This document shows, one piece after another, positions 60,911-64,000 of a stretch of 64,000 nt of DNA. The position numbers were made by a program, and so were the translations under genes. A model generated the notes under the pieces. It ran no database searches. It had not been told where the DNA came from and was given only the letters and a program-made list of their open reading frames with translations. Position 1 is the stretch's first letter, and each line of letters opens with the position of its first letter. The stretch comes from Actinomadura rifamycini DSM 43936 (GTDB lineage Bacteria; Actinomycetota; Actinomycetes; Streptosporangiales; Streptosporangiaceae). The stretch is from assembly GCF_000425065.1 (NCBI RefSeq), contig NZ_AULB01000034.1, positions 23,265 through 87,264 of the forward strand, written 5' to 3'.

Positions 60911-61276
60911 TCAGCGATCGGTGCGGCGGGCCTCCCGAAGGTAGGCGTCCAGGGCCGTCTGCTGATCGTTGAGAATGGCGATGCGTGCAGCGAGCCGATC
61001 GCGATAGCTCTGCACCTCGTGCAGGAACTCCGCGCACACCGCCTCGGTCCCGGCATCGGTTCCGTCGGTGAGGCCAGGCAGGATTTCCCTGATCAACCGC
61101 ACCGGCAGCCCGGACTCCAGCAAGGAGCGGATGACGAGCACCCGGTCGATCGTGGACTGGCAGTAGTCGCGGAACCCGTTCCCGAAGCGGCCCGGGACGA
61201 TCAGGCCCTCATCCTCGTAGTGCCGCAAGGATCGTGCACTCACACCACTGACCCGGGCGGCTTCGCCGATCTTCAC
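60911..61276 (-). CDS. MerR-family transcriptional regulator
   Basis: The 121-residue protein has the MerR winged helix (MKIGEAARVSGVSARSLRHYEDEGLIVPGRFGNGFRDY) and a C-terminal coiled coil (about 80-115). There are no metal-binding cysteines apart from two isolated ones, so a small organic or redox signal is more likely than a metal. It is encoded directly before the quinone reductase gene and probably activates it. Confidence 0.92.
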   Translation of the reverse strand: MKIGEAARVSGVSARSLRHYEDEGLIVPGRFGNGFRDYCQSTIDRVLVIRSLLESGLPVRLIREILPGLTDGTDAGTEAVCAEFLHEVQSYRDRLAARIAILNDQQTALDAYLREARRTDR

Positions 61277-61458
61277 ATCTGAAGGGAACGTCCGAGATCA
61301 CCGAGATCTTCCAGCACCGAGCGTGCCGCGGCGATGTGAAAACCTGCTCATGCGCCGACAACGTCATGTCCCGCACCGGCTAGCTCCAAAACTGCCGGAT
61401 GTGGCCGTTTGGCTCTGCCGGAGGGCCGCGTCCAGTGGTCGGCGGCTAGCCTTGGAAC

Positions 61459-62490
61459 ATGCCTCTCCCGGCCTGGTTGTCCATCGGACCTCCCGCTGTT
61501 GGTAAGGCTCTCGATGAGTTGAGCCGGCAGTCCACCCTGGGCTCGAGCAGGTTCATACCTCGAAACTTTCTGCTGGAGGAGCGGCCGTCCGATCCGAGGA
61601 CCGCGCGGTACCTCGAGGCCGCCTCGCAGCACATCGACGGAACCGCTCCGGTGGAGACGCTGGATCAGATCACGGCCTTTCACAACGAGTACGTGGTCAA
61701 CTTCCTCCAGCAGGGGACGCGCGCCGATTTTTTCAGCCAGGACGCGGACGAGTGTCCTGAAACATTTCGGGACCATGCGGTAGAACCGGGGTCCGGGTTC
61801 TCGAACCACAGCATCGAGCTCGGCACCGTGGAGTTGCTAGACCCGATCGCCTGGCAGTCCACCGAGCCTCTGGAGAGGGTGCGCGCGCTGATCTCCAGCG
61901 TTGCCAACGGACGACGGTCCGGACTTGTCGCGAAAAATGTCCAAAAAGACCTCGACTACCTACTGCAGAGCTGGCAGCAGACCGCGCACAACGGGCCGAT
62001 GCGAGCTTTCTTGTGGGAGGATCTGGAACCGGTTCTGACGAGGCTGGACGGCGGTTGGCCCGATGAGGTCCGGGACAGGCTGGGCATGGTCGACCTCGAT
62101 CCGACATTGCTCTATCCGGGGGCGGGAATCGATATCTGCGTCTTCAGGTACTCGATCAAACGGGTGCCGAAAGAGGATTCGGGGAATCGCCTCGCGCTGC
62201 GTCCGACCGTCTTCGACGACCGTCTCGCCGAGAACTTCTGCACGTCACAGCCGGCCCTGGGTTTCGGGCATTCGGTCGACCTCACGAAAAGTGAGAAGCT
62301 GGTGCGCGAGGTCGTCCATCCGGCGATCAAACTCCGTGCGGACGAGCTCTGGGCCGCGGGCACCGTGCGGGCACAGCCCGACGCGGATTTGACGGAGGCC
62401 AGGACCTATCACCTCCTGAAACTGAGCCAGTTCTGCGATGCGAACTTCCAGGCGGCTTTCGAAGCGACGGACGAGGACCTCTTCCGGTGA
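61459..62490 (+). CDS. Hypothetical protein preceding a TPR protein
   Basis: I do not recognise this 343-residue soluble protein. It has no signal peptide, no membrane helix and no obvious catalytic motif, and contains many Trp, Phe and charged residues. Base composition is less GC-rich than the neighbours, which suggests acquisition. A TAGCCT -10 element lies six bases before the ATG with no ribosome site, so it is probably leaderless. It overlaps the next gene by four bases (GTGA), so the two products are probably partners. Confidence 0.7.
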   Translation: MPLPAWLSIGPPAVGKALDELSRQSTLGSSRFIPRNFLLEERPSDPRTARYLEAASQHIDGTAPVETLDQITAFHNEYVVNFLQQGTRADFFSQDADECPETFRDHAVEPGSGFSNHSIELGTVELLDPIAWQSTEPLERVRALISSVANGRRSGLVAKNVQKDLDYLLQSWQQTAHNGPMRAFLWEDLEPVLTRLDGGWPDEVRDRLGMVDLDPTLLYPGAGIDICVFRYSIKRVPKEDSGNRLALRPTVFDDRLAENFCTSQPALGFGHSVDLTKSEKLVREVVHPAIKLRADELWAAGTVRAQPDADLTEARTYHLLKLSQFCDANFQAAFEATDEDLFR

Positions 62491-64000
62491 CCAGCAGAGT
62501 GGATGTTCTGAGCAGCAGGATCGAGGAGGTCTTCACCAGCGGCGTCCCCCCGTGGCTCCTGTTCTTCACCAGGGATTCCCAGGCCGCCCTCGACGCCCTT
62601 TTCAAGATGACCTATTACCACGGTCGTCTGAACACGATGGACCCCGACCTGCTGCTGATCAACTGGGCGTCCGCCGTCAAGGCCCCCGAGTTCCACGCGG
62701 AACTCGATCGGGCGCTGTCGGACTGGATCACCGCCGAGTGGGAGCACCGGGGCCCGACGACAGGGGTGACCGACGCGACCTGGCAGTACGCGCTGCGCAC
62801 GATCGCCAGCCTGGAACAGGCGCCGGTGGCCACCCTCGCCGCCTTGAGGTCGCGATTCGAGGAGGCGCCGGGCCGGATCGGGATGATGACCCGGAACAGG
62901 GCCCATGACCCCATCGGTTGGTACTGGGCCGCGCTGTCCCGTGCGCAGACCGATGACTGGCTGGTTCCCCACTGGTTTCGCCTGTGCAACCTGGTTCCGG
63001 GCACGCCGCTGTTCCACGGAAGGTGGGGGCTGCTGGGATTGCGGCGCGCACCGAACCCGAGCGGTGACGGCCCTCCGGCCATCGCCGTATCGGGTCTGCG
63101 AGAGTTCCTTTCGGCGCTCAACGCTCAGGTCGAGCAGCACCACATCCGGGCGGGCGGGGCGCGGATGCTGGCGATCACCGAATGCCAGGCCGTACTGCGC
63201 GCCAACCCCACCAACGCATGGCGGCGGGAGATGTGGGCCCATCTCGCTGACCTCACCGCTCCGGCCGCGGACTGGCTGCCCTCCGTCTTGGGTCCCCGCC
63301 CCGCACACATCGCACGAACGCCGAACCGGGTGGTGCCCAGAGCCGACTGGGCGGCGCGAGCCAAAGACATAAGCGGCCAACTGGCGACCCAAGGAAGTCG
63401 AGCGCTTCAACCGGCTCTCCGCCTGCTCGACGAGCAGCGCGAATATAATGCCAAAACAGGAGCGACGTACAACTTGGTGCGTTCCCTTTGTGTGTTCAGT
63501 CATACGATCGTCACCAGGCAGCCCGGGCAGGCGATGCTCGCGGTCCGATGGGCTGATGAGGCTCGCGCCCTCGAGCCATGGAATGCATACACCTGGACGA
63601 TCTCCTCCCGTGCCCGGGTCGCTGCCGGTGATGACGATATGGCGATTTCGATCGCCTACGAGTCGCTCGATCGCTTTCCGGAAGATGTCATCGTTCGCTG
63701 CAGCTTGGCCGAGGTGCTCAAAGCCGCGGGCCGTCTCGATGAGTCCGAGTCGGTCTACCGGGAAACGCAGGCGCGCTTTCCGGGCGAACCTAATGTTCGC
63801 AATGGCCTGGCTGAAGCACTGAAAGCCGCGGGCCGTCTCGATGAGGCCGAGTCGGTCTACCGGGAAACGCTGACGCGCTTTCCGGACGAAATCAAGGCCC
63901 GCAACGGCCTGGCTGAGGTGCTCAAAGCGGTGCACCGCCTCGATGAGGCTGAGGCGATGTATCGGGAAACCGTCGCCCGCTTCCCGAGGAATGAGTTCGC
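62487..64000 (+). CDS. TPR-repeat protein, 3' end beyond the window
   Basis: The frame is open from a GTG that overlaps the preceding stop to the right edge, so at least 504 residues are present and the C-terminus is missing. The first 350 residues are an unfamiliar Trp-rich helical domain. The last 130 or more are TPR repeats with nearly identical 34-residue units (LAEVLKAAGRLDEAESVYRE). Codon use is less biased to G/C than in the neighbours, for example AATs, TTTs and an ATA. It forms an operon with the gene upstream. Such pairs occur in defence or signalling systems, but nothing here fixes a role. Confidence 0.75.
   Translation, partial: MTSRVDVLSSRIEEVFTSGVPPWLLFFTRDSQAALDALFKMTYYHGRLNTMDPDLLLINWASAVKAPEFHAELDRALSDWITAEWEHRGPTTGVTDATWQYALRTIASLEQAPVATLAALRSRFEEAPGRIGMMTRNRAHDPIGWYWAALSRAQTDDWLVPHWFRLCNLVPGTPLFHGRWGLLGLRRAPNPSGDGPPAIAVSGLREFLSALNAQVEQHHIRAGGARMLAITECQAVLRANPTNAWRREMWAHLADLTAPAADWLPSVLGPRPAHIARTPNRVVPRADWAARAKDISGQLATQGSRALQPALRLLDEQREYNAKTGATYNLVRSLCVFSHTIVTRQPGQAMLAVRWADEARALEPWNAYTWTISSRARVAAGDDDMAISIAYESLDRFPEDVIVRCSLAEVLKAAGRLDESESVYRETQARFPGEPNVRNGLAEALKAAGRLDEAESVYRETLTRFPDEIKARNGLAEVLKAVHRLDEAEAMYRETVARFPRNEF
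63720..64000 (+). repeat. Tandem 102-bp TPR-encoding repeats
   Basis: Units begin at 63720, 63822 and 63924, each starting AAAGC. The first two share long identical blocks such as the bases coding KAAGRLDE and SVYRET. Near-identity at DNA level indicates recent duplication, and the array continues past the window edge. Confidence 0.85.

Noticed and set aside
1..64000. CRISPR arrays, insertion sequences, rRNA genes, oriC/dnaA boxes
   Set aside because: No spaced direct repeats, transposase motifs, rRNA sequence or dnaA-gene neighbourhood were seen. The parS-like site suggests the origin is near but not in the window.

Overview
The window is high-GC, densely coded DNA with many GTG starts, ATGA/GTGA stop-start overlaps and several apparently leaderless promoters, which is typical of an actinobacterium. 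The block cwsA-like, ppiA, rhomboid, crgA, srtE, pabA, then pknB, pknA, pbpA, rodA, pstP, fhaB, fhaA and tRNA-Leu is the conserved cell-division and signalling locus found near the chromosomal origin in this phylum. A perfect parS-like site at 27203-27216 fits an origin-proximal position. A filamentous actinomycete of the Streptosporangiales/Thermomonosporaceae type is my inference, not something the sequence proves.

Region 1 (1-10440, all minus strand) is the most interesting part. It is a tightly coupled biosynthetic operon with two SznF-like diiron N-oxygenases, an SznE-like arginine N-methyltransferase, a stand-alone Rieske ferredoxin, an AGAT-like amidinotransferase, three ATP-grasp ligases (one cut by the window edge) and an MFS exporter. 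SznE and SznF build the N-nitrosourea of streptozotocin. Here both SznF copies keep every diiron ligand but have an incomplete cupin metal site, so the operon probably makes an N-oxygenated or N-N-type guanidine amino acid that is then amide-ligated and exported.

Region 2 (11068-28598) holds a cydABCD bd-oxidase operon behind an array of palindromic operators, an NTF2-like gene behind a MerR/SoxR-type promoter, and a complete D-glucarate to 2-oxoglutarate pathway (kdgD, 2,5-dioxovalerate dehydrogenase, gudD, GntP permease) with a divergent LysR regulator. A secreted protein with an internal duplication, a DEAD-box helicase with an RGG-like tail, the parS-like site and an acyltransferase follow.

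Region 3 (28752-48242) is the conserved division locus. Between pabA and pknB it is interrupted by about 5.6 kb of accessory genes: a TetR/MFS pair, a second MFS, a 5'-truncated TetR facing an NmrA-like reductase, and an FMN protein. Region 4 (48364-62490 and beyond) is mixed: a DUF4132-like protein, a Tat-exported amidase, another TetR/MFS pair, two overlapping membrane Ser/Thr kinase genes, argG behind an ARG-box-like dyad, a MerR/quinone oxidoreductase pair and, at the right edge, two overlapping unfamiliar genes, the second carrying near-identical 102-bp TPR repeats and running off the window.
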